Assembly (NCBI RefSeq): GCF_050003625.1
Contig: NC_134400.1
Coordinates: 192,043,726 to 192,107,725, forward strand
Direction of reading: 5' to 3'
DNA: 64,000 nt
Source: Haematobia irritans
Lineage: Eukaryota; Arthropoda; Insecta; Diptera; Muscidae
Position numbers and translations under genes: made by a program. The notes below the pieces were generated by a model. It was not told where the DNA came from. It worked only from the letters and a program-made list of their open reading frames with translations, and made no database searches. Positions 46,725-59,355 of this stretch are shown in pieces. How positions within the stretch are numbered: the stretch's first letter is position 1; every line of letters starts with the position of its first letter.

Positions 46725-48148
46725 CACGGTTGATAGAATTCTACCAAACATAGTAGATTTTTATATCTATAGAAAATTTTGTCAACATTTTATATCTATA
46801 GAAAATTTTGTCAAAATTTTATTTCTATAATAAGTTTTTAGCAAATTTTATTGCTATAGTAAATTTTGTCAAAAATTTTATTTCTATAGAAAATTTTGTC
46901 ACAATTTTATATCCATAGAAAATTTTGTCAAATTTTTTATTTCTATAAAACATTTTGTCAAAATTTTATACCAATAGAAAATTTTATCAAAATTTTATTT
47001 TTATAGAAAATGTTGTCACAATTTTATTAGTATAAAAAATTTTATCAAAATTTTATTTCTATAGAAAATTGTGTCAAAGTTTTATTTCTGTAGAAATTTG
47101 TGTCAAAATTGTATTTCAATAGAAAAATTTTTTTCTGAAAAAATTTTGTTTCTGTAGAAAATTTTCTCAAAATTTTATTTCTATACATTTTTTTTCAACA
47201 CTTTATATATGTATATACAATATTTCTCAAACTTTTATTAATAAAAAAAATTTTCTCAACATTTTATTTCTATAAAAAATCTTGTCAAATTTTTATTTCT
47301 GTAGCAAATGTTGTATAAAATTAATTTTTTTAGAAAATTTTGCAAACATTTCATTTCTATAGAATTTTTTTTTTTTCTTTAGAAAATTTTGTCAAAATTT
47401 TATATCTATAAAAAAATTTCGTTTAAATTTTATATCTATAGAAAATGTTGCAAAATTTTATATCTATAAAAAAACTTTCGTTTAAATTTTATATCTATAG
47501 AAAATTTTGTCAAAATGTATTTCTATGGAAAATTTTATTTCTACAGAATTTTCTTATAATTGTATATCTATAGAAAATTTGTCAAGTTTTTATTTCGACA
47601 GAAAATTTTGCCAAAATTTTATTTCTATTACAAATATTCGATCAAAACTTTATAACTACACAACATTTTGTTAAAATTTAATTTCTACAGAAACTTTTTT
47701 AAAATTTAGTTTTTATAGAATTTTTTCTCAAGATTTTTATAGAAATTTTTTCAAAATTTTATTTCTATAGAAAATTTTGTCAAAATTTTATGTCTAAAAA
47801 AAATTTTGTCAAGATTTTAGTTCTATAGAAAATTTTGTCAACATTTTGTTGCTATAGCAAATTTTGTCAAAATTTTATTTCTACAGAAAAATTTGTCAAA
47901 TTTTTATTTCTATAAAACATTTTGTCAAAATTTTATATCGATAGAAAATTTTGTCAAAATTTTGTCTAATATATGCACACGTATGGACTAACTCACAATT
48001 TAGAAAAAGATGTTAAGCAGTTTTAAGTTTCCACAACCCAAGTAATGCGATTGTGGATGACAGTCTTTCGTAGAAGTTTCTACGCAATCCATGGTGGAGG
48101 GTACATAAGATTCGGTCTGACCGAACTTACTGCCGTATATACTTGTTA
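46725..48148 (+). mobile_element. Family B-type 3' part with an expanded internal minisatellite
   Basis: A degraded lead-in (CACGGTTGATAG, ACATAGTAGATTTT) opens into about 1.2 kb of monomers, which end at 47965. They pass directly into the family B 3' tail: ACGTATGGACTAAC, TTCTACGCAATCCATGGTGG and GGTACATAAGATTCGG, a hairpin with one change (CCGAACTTACTGCC) and TATATACTTGTT. In copies 1 and 2 the same position holds about 0.4 kb of array. The 5' modules are absent. Confidence 0.72.
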
Positions 48149-48735
48149 AAATTTAATTTCTATAGAAATTTTTCTCAAAATTTAATTTTTATAGAAATTT
48201 TTCTCAACATTTTATTTCTATAGAAATTTTTTCAAAACATTATTTCTAAAGAAAATTGTGTCAACATTTTATATCTATAGAAAATTTTGTCAAAATTTTA
48301 TTTCTATAGAAAATTTTGTCATAATTTTATTTCTATAGAAATATTTGTCAAAAATTTATATCTATGGAATATCTTGTCAAAATTTTATTTTTATAGAAAA
48401 TTTTGAAAAACAAAAATTGTTTCCGTAGAAATTTTTCTCAAAATTTTATTCTTATACAATTTTTTTCAACATTGTATATATATTTTTTTTTTCTTTAAAA
48501 ATTTTTGTCAAAATTTTATATCTATAAAAAAACTTTGTTTAAATTTTATATATATAAATTTTTTTTCAAAATGTATTTCTATGGAAAATTTTACAAAAAG
48601 AAGAAAACTTTTTATCAACATTTTATTTCTATAAATTTTTCTTATAATTATATATCTATAGAAAATTTGTAAAATTTTTATTTAGACAGAAATATTTGTA
48701 AAAATATTATTTTGTTTAGTTTTCTTAGTTGACCT
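48149..48735 (+). repeat. Degenerate minisatellite array
   Basis: Forward monomers, many with TATATCTATAG and TTTCTCAAAATTT variants. Continues at 48981 after a fold-back insertion. Confidence 0.88.
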
Positions 48736-48740
48736 TTGGA

Positions 48741-48976
48741 ATTTTATAATTATTGGAATTTTTCTTTTGGCTTGAGGTCATGATAAATGGAAAATGTTAG
48801 TGTAATTACTTTTCATTGTTTTATTATTGAAATATTGCTATTTCGTAAATAGTAATATTTCAGTAATAAATATTGCTATTTATATTTCAATAATAAAACA
48901 ATGAGAAGCAATTACACCAGCATTTTTCATTTATCATGACCTCAAGCCAAACGAAAAATCCCAATAATTATAAAAT
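48741..48976. mobile_element. Fold-back MITE with arms of about 110 bp
   Basis: Left and right halves are complementary: ATTTTATAATTATTGG, TTTGGCTTGAGGTCATGAT, AAATG and CATTGTTTTATTATTGAAAT in the left arm have complements in the right. The centre is an AT-rich ATTGCTATTT-type repeat. It interrupts the array. Confidence 0.82.
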
Positions 48977-48980
48977 TTTA

Positions 48981-50862
48981 TTTTTATTACAAATATTCAA
49001 TCAAAACTTTATAACTACACAAAATTTTGTTAAGATACAATTTCTAAAGAAATTTTTCTCAAAAAGTTATTTCTATTGAAAATGTTTTTCAAAATTTTAT
49101 TTCTAAAGAAAATTGTGTCAACATTTTATTTCTATAGAAATTCTTGTCAAACTTTTATTTCTATAGAAAATCATAAATATCAATATTTTATTTCTGTAGC
49201 AAATGTTATCAAAATTTTATTTCTATAGGAAGGTTTGTCAAAATTTTAATACTATAGAAAATTTCTTCAAAGTTTTATTTGTATAAAAAATTTTCTTAAA
49301 ATTCTATTTCTGTAGAAAATTTTATTTCTATAAAAAAAAATTTGTCAAAATTTTATTTCTGTAGAAAATATTATCAAAATTTGATTACTATAGTAAATTT
49401 TTTTAAAATTTTATTTCTATATGATGGTTTGTCAAAGTTTTATTACTATAGAAAATTTTGTCAAAATTTTATTTGTATAGAAAATTTTGTCAACATTTTA
49501 TTTCTATAAAAAAATTTTGTCAAAATTTTATTTCTGTAAAGAATTTTGTCAAAATTTTATTTCTGTAAAAAATTTTGTCAAAATTTTATCTCTATAAAAA
49601 TTTTTGTCAAAATTTTATTTCTATAAAAATTTTTGTAAAAATTTTATTTCTATAGAAAATTTTGTCAAAATTTTATTTCTGTAGAAACTTTTGTCAAAAT
49701 CTTATTTCTATAGAAAATTTTATCACAATTTTATTTTTATAGATTGTTTTTTTTTTAATTTTATATCAAAAAAAAAATTGTGAAAATTTTAGGTCTATAG
49801 AAAATTTTGTCAAAATTTTATATCTATAGAAAATTTTGTCAAAATTTTATATCTATAGAAAATTTTGTCAAAATTTTATTTTTATAGATTGTTTTTTTAA
49901 ATTTTATATCAAAAAAAATTTTTGTGAAAATTTTATATCTATAGAAAATTTTGTCAAAATTTTATATCTATAGAAAATTTTATCACAATTTTATTTTTAT
50001 AGATTGTTTTTTTAAATTTTATATCAAAAAAAAAAAATTTTGTGAAAATTTTATATCTATAGAAAATTTTGTCAAAATTTTATTTCTATAGAAAATTTTG
50101 TGAAAATTTTATTTCTATAGAAATTTTTTTCAATATTTTATTTCTATAGAAAATTTGGTCAAGATTTTATTTCTATAGAAAATTTTGTTAAAAATTTTGT
50201 TTCTATAGAAAATTTGGTAAAATTTAATTTCTATAGAAAATTTCGTCAAATTTTTATTTCTATAGAAAATTTTGTCAAAATTTTATTTCCATAAAAAAAT
50301 TTTGTCAAAATTTTATTTCTATAGAAAATTTTGTCAAAATTTTATTTCTATTAACAATTTTGTTAAAATTTTATTTCTATAAAAAATTTTGTTAAAAATT
50401 GTATTTCTATTGAAAATTGGGTCAAAATTTTGTTTCTATAGAAAGTTTTGTCAAAATTTTATTTCTATTGACAATTTTGTCAACATTTTATTTCTATAGA
50501 CAATTTTGTCAAAATTTTATTTCTATAGAAAATTTTGTAAAAATTTTGTTTCTATTGACAATTTTGTCAAAATTTTATTTCTATAGAAAATTTTGTCAAA
50601 ATTTTATTTCTATAGAAAATTTTATCACAATTTTATTTTTATAGATTGTTTTTTTAAATTTTATATCAAAAAAAAATTTTGTGAAAATTTTATATCTATA
50701 GAAAATTTTGTCAAAATTTTATATCTATAGAAAATTTTGTCAAAATTTTATATCTATAGAAAATTTTGTCAAAATTTTATTTGTATAGAAAATTTTGTCA
50801 AAATTTTATTTTTATAAAAAATTCTGTCTAATTTTTTTTTTTTGAAAATTTTGTCAAAATTT
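48981..50862 (+). repeat. Minisatellite array with a repeated AAAAAAAATTTTTGTG block
   Basis: Forward monomers. A composite block (TTTTATAGATTGTTTTTTTA, then TTTTATATCAAAAAAAA and TTGTGAAAATTTTA) recurs near 49736, 49880, 49998 and 50636 and again at 52475 and 52740, marking repeated local duplication. The 50390-50530 stretch repeats the 42130 and 44092 series. Confidence 0.92.
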
Positions 50863-50865
50863 TAT

Positions 50866-51744
50866 CGGCCTTATTCATAAAAAATCATTAAAGTGCACTC
50901 TAAACCAGTGATAGCTATTACGCTCTTTATATTCTATAAGCCTTTTATAAAAATAGGTATTCATTAATCATTAATAACACTATTATAGTTATCATGCGTT
51001 TTTAGTGATCAGGTGGCAACACATGTCGTTACATCTTGTCATTTTCATCGTTGTGATGAAGATCGAATTATAACCGGTTGATCTTAATAAAAATAAAGTT
51101 TCAACATTTTAATGACTTTGTGGCGAAACATAATTTTCTAGGCTAAATTAATTTATACAGAATGCATTACTCACAATATACAATCATTTTATAATTAGTC
51201 AATATGTTAGTATCAATATTAGTATTAATCGAACCGGATTGTATTCGAATATAAAGTCTATTGTGATTAAAAACACATCACTAATCTAATGGAATTCATC
51301 TATTTAATTTCTCGAGCTAATTTTCGACGCATTTTTCATTAAAGTAACAAAAGGAAGTTTAAGATGACGTTAAATTTACATAATATTGGTTGGTATGAAT
51401 TTTGTACGTCTATTTCTGCAGTTCTCTTATTTGGATTAGTATTTTGAAAAATTACATCAAAATAGGGTTTTTATAAGAAAAGATCGCCCATTTTATACGC
51501 ATTGGCATATAATGATATACAAAATAGCATAAAACAGCGATAAATTTATAGGTATTGCCCAAAAAAAGCATTTTGCAATTTTATCAAAGAGTTAAAGAAG
51601 GGTACATCCTACAATAAATTTTTACAATTTACCAAAGACTTGTAAAAGGTTTGGTAAGCTATTAATCGTTTATGAATGCTATTTTTCACGAAATAATTTA
51701 TCAATCGTTCATAAACGTCAATTAACTTTTTATGAATACGGCTG
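50866..51744. mobile_element. Non-autonomous transposon with TAT target duplication
   Basis: Ends are inverted repeats: CGGCCTTATTCATAAAAA on the left and CAGCCGTATTCATAAAAA on the right (reverse complement). TAT flanks both ends (50863-50865 and 51745-51747) and removing the element rebuilds a normal monomer, TTTTATATCTATAG. Sub-terminal GTTTATGAATG-type repeats occur at the right. No transposase. Superfamily not assigned. Confidence 0.78.
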
Positions 51745-51747
51745 TAT

Positions 51748-53370
51748 ATCTATAGAAAATTTTGTCAAAATTTTATTTCTATAAAAAATTTTTGTCAAAC
51801 TATTATTTCTATAGAAAATCTTATCAGTATTTTATTTCTTTAGAAAATTTTATCAACATCTTATTTCTATGCGAAGGTTTGTCAAAATTTCATTTCTATG
51901 GAAAATTTTGTCACAATTTTATTTCTATAAAAAATTCTGTCAAAATTTTTTTCTATAGAAAATTTTTTCAAAATTTTACAACTATAGAAAATTTTGTCAA
52001 AATTTTATAACTATAGAAAATTTTGTCAAACTTTTATTTCTATAGAAAACCATCAATATCAATATTTTATTTCTGTAGAAAATGTTATCAAAATCTTATT
52101 TCTATAGGAAGGTTTGACAAAATTTTAATACTATAGAAATTTTTTTTAAAGTTTTATTTGTATGAAAAGTTTTCTTAAAATTCTATTTCTGTAAATAATT
52201 TTGTCAAACTTTTATTTCTATTGAAATTGTTATCAAAATTTGATAACTATAGTAAATTTTGTCAAAATTTTATTTCTATAGGATGGTTTGTCAAAGTTTT
52301 ATTACTATAGAAAATTTTGTCAAAATTTTATTTGTATAGAAAATTGTGTCAACATTTTATTTCTATAAAAAATTTTGTCAACATTTTATTTCTATAAAAA
52401 ATTTTGTCAAAATTTTATTTCTATAGAAAATTTTATCAAAATCTTATTTCTATAGAAAATTTTATCACAATTTTATTTTTGTAGATTGTTTTTTAAATTT
52501 TATATCCAAAAAAAAAAAAATGTTTGAAAATTTTATATCTATAGAAAATTTTGTCAAAATTTTATATCTATAGAAAATTTTGTCAACAGTTTATTTCTAT
52601 AAAAAATTTTGTCAAAATTTTTTTCTGTAAAAAATTTTGTCAAAATTTTATTTCTATAAAAAATTTTGTCAAAATTTTATTTCTATAGAAACTTTTGTCA
52701 ATATCTTACTTCTATAGAAAATTTTATCACAATTTTATTTTTAAAGATTGTTTTGTTAAATTTTATATCAAAAAAAAATTGTGAAAATTTTATATCTATA
52801 GAAAATTTTGTGAAAATTTTATATCTATAGAAAATTTTGTCAAACTGTTATTTCTATAGAAAATCTTATCAATATTTTATTTCTTTAGAAAATTTTATCA
52901 ACACTTTATTTCTATGGGAAGGTTTGTCAAAATTTTATTTCTATAGAAAATTTTATCAAAATTTTATTTGTATAGAAAATTTTGTCAAAATTTTATTTCT
53001 ATAAAAAATTCTGTCAAAATTTGTTCTATGGAAAATTTTGTCAAAATTTTATATCTATAGAAAATTTTGTCAAAATTTTGTTTCTAGAAAAAAATTTTGT
53101 CAAAATTTTATTTCTATAAAAAAATGTTGTCAAACTGTTAGTTCTATAGAAAATCTTATCAATATTTTATTTCTTTAGAAAATTTTGTCAACATTTTATT
53201 TCTATAAAAAATTCTGTCAAATTTTTTTCTATGGAAAATTTTGTCAAAATTGTATGTTTATAGAAAATTTTGTCAAAATTTTATTTCTATAAAAAAATCT
53301 GTCAAAATTTTTTCTATGGAAAATTTTGTCAAATTTTTTTTTGATAGAAAATTTTTTCAACATTTTAGTT
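51748..53370 (+). repeat. Minisatellite array
   Basis: Continuation of the array split by the transposon. Contains its own local duplications (AAACTGTTATTTC/AATCTTATCAATATTTTATT near 51795, 52850 and 53130). Confidence 0.92.
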
Positions 53371-54535
53371 TGAATGTAAATATGTTGTTTGAGGTTAAAA
53401 AACTCAAAGGATACCTGATTCATATTTTACAAGTATATGGTAATAATTTATATTTGTATGTGTCACACTTTGAATGGTAAACTTGGTAAACCTCCATCTT
53501 GTAGTGATTGGTATAAAAATATGGGATTCTCTTCTGCTTTAGGTATCATCTCATTTGCCTCAAATTTTTTACTCTATTTTCTAGTTCTGCAATGCCAACG
53601 AATATTTCTTTTACTTTAAAATGATCCGTGGATGGCAAATGCTCCATACAATCTTAAGATGGAATAAAACACATGGCCACCTTCTGACGCCATCTATCAC
53701 AGTGTTTTTGGTATTTTGTGTTTTAATCCTTAACCAATCTAAGATGTTACAGATACAACTTTTCCATATGTAGCAAACACTTGAGGGCTTTATGCCATGA
53801 AGAAAAGGAAACCACTTCTGTTCTTAGCAGGATGATATTTTTGTTGTGAACTTCAACCATGACGGAAGCTAGGGAAATTTTTTCCACCTTCCAGCCTTGC
53901 TTGTTGTATACAGGACAGGGTTGTTTTGGATTTTTGCAAGTTCATCCTTCATCGGTATTGATATTCGTTATGCCCATCATGAATGAGAGATGAGAGTTAG
54001 TCAATCAATTTAACCACATGCAATAACTGGGTGTTTGCCACCCCCCCCCCCCCCCCAAAAGAAGGAGATCCTGGTGACCAAGAGTTAGAGTTGTTTGCTC
54101 AGACCTTTGGGTTTCATGTTTTATGGCTATCTATCAATTTTATAAGATTAATCACCTGCAATCTAAACTAAACACTTAAGATTTAATTGTGTCTTCCTCT
54201 TCCATTGGAATCTGAAATAATTTTATGGGTATCCGGAACAACCCCTGGATTGTATCCAAAATAAAATTCCATTCAAATCAAGTTGTAGGACAGACATATT
54301 TTTGTAATCATTTGCCATTCGATATGGATTCAAGGGATATCAGAGGTTGCGCATATTTATATTAGAGGAAGCTGCTATTATTATTAATTAAAACCGTTAG
54401 GGGTTATTTAATATAAACAGTATCGGCCATTTATATTCCATATTGTTGTAACATAAGTTCGATGAGACACAAGGATTTATTTAAACATAGAACAATAATT
54501 GTAAGACTATCGGTAATTTTAATGATGATCCGACA
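53371..54535. other. Unique sequence with a C16 tract
   Basis: No gene recognised; the frames at 53241-53480 and 53437-53619 are short and unlike known proteins. A run of 16 C residues lies at 54041-54056. Confidence 0.45.
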
Positions 54536-57500
54536 AAATTTTATATTTACTCTTTATTGACAAAATTTTGCTACAGAAGAAATTTTTTACTAAATTTCCT
54601 ATAAAAACTATCATTGTATTAGAAAATTTCTACAAGGAAGAAATTTCTATTAGAAGACAATTTTTGCAAACTTTTAAAAAATTTCCTATGGACGGAAATT
54701 TTCCTGTTTTGAAAAAAAATTCCTATAGAAAAAATTTCTATTGGAAGATAATTTTTACAAAACTTCCTATAGAAGAGAACTTTTAAAAAAATTGCCTATA
54801 GAAGGAAATTTTTATAAAATTCCTTATTTTGAAAAAATTTCCTATAGAAGAATATTTTGACACAATTTTCTATCAAAAACAATTTTCAGCAAACATTTTC
54901 TATAGGAGAAATTTTTGTCAATATTTCCTATACTAGAATTTTGTCAAAATTCCCCACAGAAGAAAATATTGTCAAAATTTCCAAATAAGAAAATTTCCAC
55001 AAAATTTCCTATAGCAGACAAATTTCCTATAGAAGAAAGTTTTGACAAAATATCATAGAGAACGAAATTTTGAAAAAAAAATCTTATAGAAGAAAATTTG
55101 ATACAAATGTCCTCTACAAGAAAATTTTTACAAAAGTTAGCTATAGAAGAGCCGCTTGACAATATTTTCCTATATAAATTGACAATTTTGGCAAATTTTA
55201 CTATAACAGAAAATTTTGACACAATTTACCTTTAGAAGAATTTTTTTTTTATTTTTACAATAGAAAACAATTTAAAAAAAATTTCCTATAGAACAAGATT
55301 TTGATAAAATTTCCTGTGGAACAAAAATTTCATAACAATTTCTTATAGAAGAAAATTTTGATAAAAATTTCCTATAGAAGAAAATTTTGAAAAAAAAAAA
55401 ATCTATAGAAGAAGATTTTGAAAAAATTACCCATAGAAAAAAATTTTCACAAAATTTCCTATAGTAGGAAGTTTTGATAAAATTTTGCTATAGGAGAAAC
55501 TTTTGGACGAAATTTTGCTATGGCAAAATTCTTGACAAAATTTTGCTATGGCTGAAAATTTTCCTACAAAGGAAAATTTAGCAAAATATGAAAGAAAAAA
55601 ATATGAAAAAAAAATTTTGACAAAAATTTCTATACAAAAAAAAAATTTAAAATAATTTCTTATTGAAGAAAAATTTCTATAGAAAAATGGTTTTATAAAA
55701 TTCCCTATAGAATATTATATCAATGAATTTTTCTATAGAAGAAAAATTTGGCTAAATTTCTTATAGAAGAAATATAAAACATTTTCGATATAAAAATTTT
55801 ACTAAATATCCTCTAGAAAAACCTTTTGCCAAAATTTTCTTAACAATATAATTTTGGCAAAATTTTATTAACAATAAAATTGTGACAAAATTTCCTTAAC
55901 AATAAAATTTTGACAAAATTTTCATAACAATAACATTTTGACAACATTTTCTTAACAATAAAATTTTGACAAAATTTCCCATACAACAAAAATTTTCAAA
56001 AATTTCTTATAGAACAAAATTTTGATAAAAAAAATCCTATAAAAGAAAATTTTTAAAAAAATTTCTGTAGGAGAAAATTTTAACAAAGTTTGCTGTAATT
56101 TTTTTCCAAAATTTCCTACAGAAGTAAGTTTTGACAAAAGAAAATTTTTATAAATTTTCTAACAGAAGACCATTTTAATAGAATTTCTAAAAATTTCCTA
56201 TATAACAAAATTATGACCAAATTTTCTATAGAAGAAAATTTTTACAAAATGTCCTACGAAGGAAAATTTTTACAAAATTTCTTACGAAAGAAAATTTTTG
56301 AAAAATTTTGACAAAATTTCTCTAAAAAAAATGACAAAATTTCCAATAAATAAATTTACAAAATTTTCTATTGCAAATATAGAAGAAAATTTCGACAAAA
56401 TTTTCTAGAGAAGGATTTTTTAAAACAAAATTTTATAGACGACAATTTCGACAAAATTTCCTATAGAAATTGAGAAGAAAATTATGGACAAAATTTTGCT
56501 GTAGAAGAAATTTTTGATAAAATTTTACTATAGAAGAAATATGTAACAACATTTTGGTATAGAAACAAATTTTGACAAAAATTTGATGTAGGAGAAAATT
56601 TTGGCTAAAAGTTTGCTATAGAAGAATTTTTTTACAAAATTTCCTAAAAGAAAATTTTGCAAAATACCCATAAAGAAAATTTTTGACAAAATATTCTATT
56701 AATTAGTCATATTAAATCAATTTTCTTGTGTTAAATTTTTGGTAGAGAAGAACATTTTGACAAAATTTTGCTATAAAAGAAAATTTGGACAAAATTTATC
56801 TATAGAAGAGCCGTTTGACAATTTTTTGCTATATAAATAGACAATTTTGGCAAATTTTACTATAGCAGAAAATTTTGACACAATTTACCTTTTGAAGAAT
56901 TTTTTTTTATTTTTACAATAGAAACCAATTTTAACAAAATTTCCTACAGAACAAAATTTTGATAAAAATTCCTGTGGAACAAAATTTTCATAAAAATTTC
57001 CTTTAGAAGAAAATTCTGATAAAAATTTCCTATAGAAGAAAATTTTGAAAAATATTCCTGTAGAAGAAAATTTTCACAAATTTTCTTTAGAAGAAAATTT
57101 TCACAAATTTTCTTTAGAAGAAAATTTTTTAAAAAAATTCTATAGAAGAAGATTTTGAAAAAATTACCGGTAGAAGAAAATTTTCAAAAAATTTCCTATA
57201 GTAGAAAGTTTTGATGAAATTTTGCTATAGGAGAAATTTTTGGACGAAATATTGCTATAGCAAAATTCTTGACAAAATTTGTGCTATGGCTGAAAATTTT
57301 CCTATAAAGGAAAAATTTAGCAAAATATGAAAAAAAAAATATGAAAGAAAATTTTGACAAAAATTTCTATACAAAAAAAAAAAAAAAAATTGAAAATAAT
57401 TTCTTATAGAAGAAAAATTTCTATAGAAAAAAAGTTTTACAAAATTCTATAGGGAAATATTATATCAATGAATTTTTCTATAGAAGAAAAATTTGGCTAA

Positions 57501-58987
57501 ATTTCTTATAGAATAAATATAGAACATTTTCTATAGAAAAAATTTTACTAAATATCCCGTAGAAAAACCTTTTGCCAAAATTTTCTTAACAATAAAATTT
57601 TGACAAAATTTTCTTAACAATACAAATTTGAGAAAATTTTCTTAACAATAAAATTTTGATCAAATTTCCCATACAACAACAATTTTCAAAAATTTCTTAT
57701 AGAACAAAATTTTTGACAAAAAAGTTATATAAAAGAAAATTTTTACAAAATTTTCTGTAGGAGAAAATTTTAACAAAGTTTCCCGTAAATTTTTTTCCAA
57801 AAATTCCTACAGAATTAAATTTTGACAAATTTTGTGTTTCTATCTATTGAGACAAATAATTTAAGTAATGGAAATTTGTCTTTATTTAATGATGTTTAAA
57901 TAAGAGCGAGTAAACAGAATATTTGAATGTTTGAATATAGAGTAAATGTAGCAAACCTACTATATTAAAATTAATAGTGTTGTAATACAGTATTATCATA
58001 CAAAGTTGTCTTAACACTACCGAAGAAAATTTTGATAAATTTTCTAAAAGAAGAAAATTTTAATATAATTTCTAAACATTTCCTATATAACAAAATTATG
58101 ACAAAATTTTCTATAGAAGACAATTTTTACAAAATGTCTTATGAAGGAGAATTTTTGCAAAATTTTGACAAAATTTCCCAAAAAATTATAAAAAATTTCC
58201 AATAAATAAATTTACAAAATTTCCTATTGCAAATATAGAAGAAAATTTCGACAAAGTTTTATAGAGAAGGATTTTTTAAAACATAATTTTATAGAAGAAA
58301 ATTTCTATTTCTATTTCTATTGAAAAAAAAATTTAATGATAATATTCACAAATTTTTGCTATAAAATAAAATTTTGAAATATTTGGTATAGAAGAAAATT
58401 TTGAAAAAATTAGCTATAGAAGAAAATTATGGACAACATATTGCTGTAGAAGAAATTTTTGATAAAATTTTACTATAGAAGCAAAATGTAACATAATTTT
58501 GGTATAGAAAATAATTTTGACAAATATTTGATGTAGTAGAAAATTTTGGCCAAAAATTTGATATAGAAGATTTTTTTTATAAAATATCCTATAAAAGAAA
58601 GCATTGCAGAATACCCTTAAAGAAAATTGTTGACAAAATATTCTATAGTTTTTAGTTAGGCATATTAAATCAATTTTTTTTTTAATTTTTGGTAGAGAAG
58701 AAAATTTTGACAAAATTTTGCTATGGAAGAAAATTTTAACAAAATTTTGGTATAGAAGATAATTTTGACAGAAGTTTGGTATAGAAGAAAATGTTTTACA
58801 AAAATTTTGCTTTGGAAGAAAATTTTATGTATAAGAAAAATTTGACAAAATTTTCAATAGAAGAAAATTTTATTTATAAGAAAAATTTGATAAAATTTTG
58901 GTATAGAAGAAAATTTTGACAAAATTTTGCTTTGGAAGAAAATTTTGAAAAAAAATATATATAAGAAAAATTTGATAAAATTTTCTA
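54536..58987 (-). repeat. Variant minisatellite array (28-bp type)
   Basis: Monomers read AAAATTTTGACAAAATTTCC then TATAGAAG on the plus strand, about 28 bp. They are the reverse orientation of the main family with CTTCTATAGG replacing TTTCTATAG. Divergence between monomers is high. A long-range duplication is visible: the rare GAAGAGCCGCTTGACAATAT series near 55148 recurs near 56808. About 180 bp of non-array DNA lies at 57840-58020. Confidence 0.88.
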
Positions 58988-58989
58988 TA

Positions 58990-59354
58990 ACAGGTAGGCT
59001 GATAAGTCCCCGGTCTAACAAAGAAAAACACATTTGTTTTGTCAAAATTCGTTTCTATTACTCAAGAGTGATACAACGATTATAACGACCTTCCAATTTT
59101 TTGATACCATTTTGGTAGTACTCCTTCGGTTTTGCCTTAAAATAGGCCTCAGTTTCGGCGATCACCTCTTCATTGCAGCCAAATTTTTTCCCTGCGAGCA
59201 TCCTTTTGAGGTCTGAGAACAAGAAAAAGTCGCTGGTGGCCAGATCTGGTGAATACGGTGGGTGGGGAAGCTATTCGAAGTCCAATTCATGCATTTTTGC
59301 CATCGTTCTCAATGACTTGTGGCACGGTGCGTTATCTTGGTGGAACAACACTTT
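58990..59354 (-). mobile_element. irritans-subfamily mariner, 3' half
   Basis: The end ACAGGTAGGCTGATAAGTCC, CCGGTCT is the terminal inverted repeat of the Himar-like irritans subfamily of mariner, first described from the horn fly. TA precedes it (58988-58989) inside a CTATAG core of the array. The element is cut at 59354 by the start of a Helentron-like element. The related array at 60493-60550 shows the empty target. Confidence 0.88.
59058..59354 (-). pseudogene. mariner transposase C-terminal fragment
   Basis: The C-terminal part of a D,D34D mariner transposase, which binds the TIRs and moves the element through TA sites. Reading down from 59354, HQDNAP contains the second catalytic aspartate, PPYSPDLATSD contains the third, and FFLFSDLKRMLAGKKFG and KLEGRYNRC follow to a TAA at 59060-59058. 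The frame is continuous except for one in-frame TAG at 59274-59272, just before LPHPPYSPD. The N-terminal DNA-binding half and the first aspartate are missing. One stop and clean motifs suggest a fairly young copy. Confidence 0.88.
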
Positions 59355-59355
59355 T

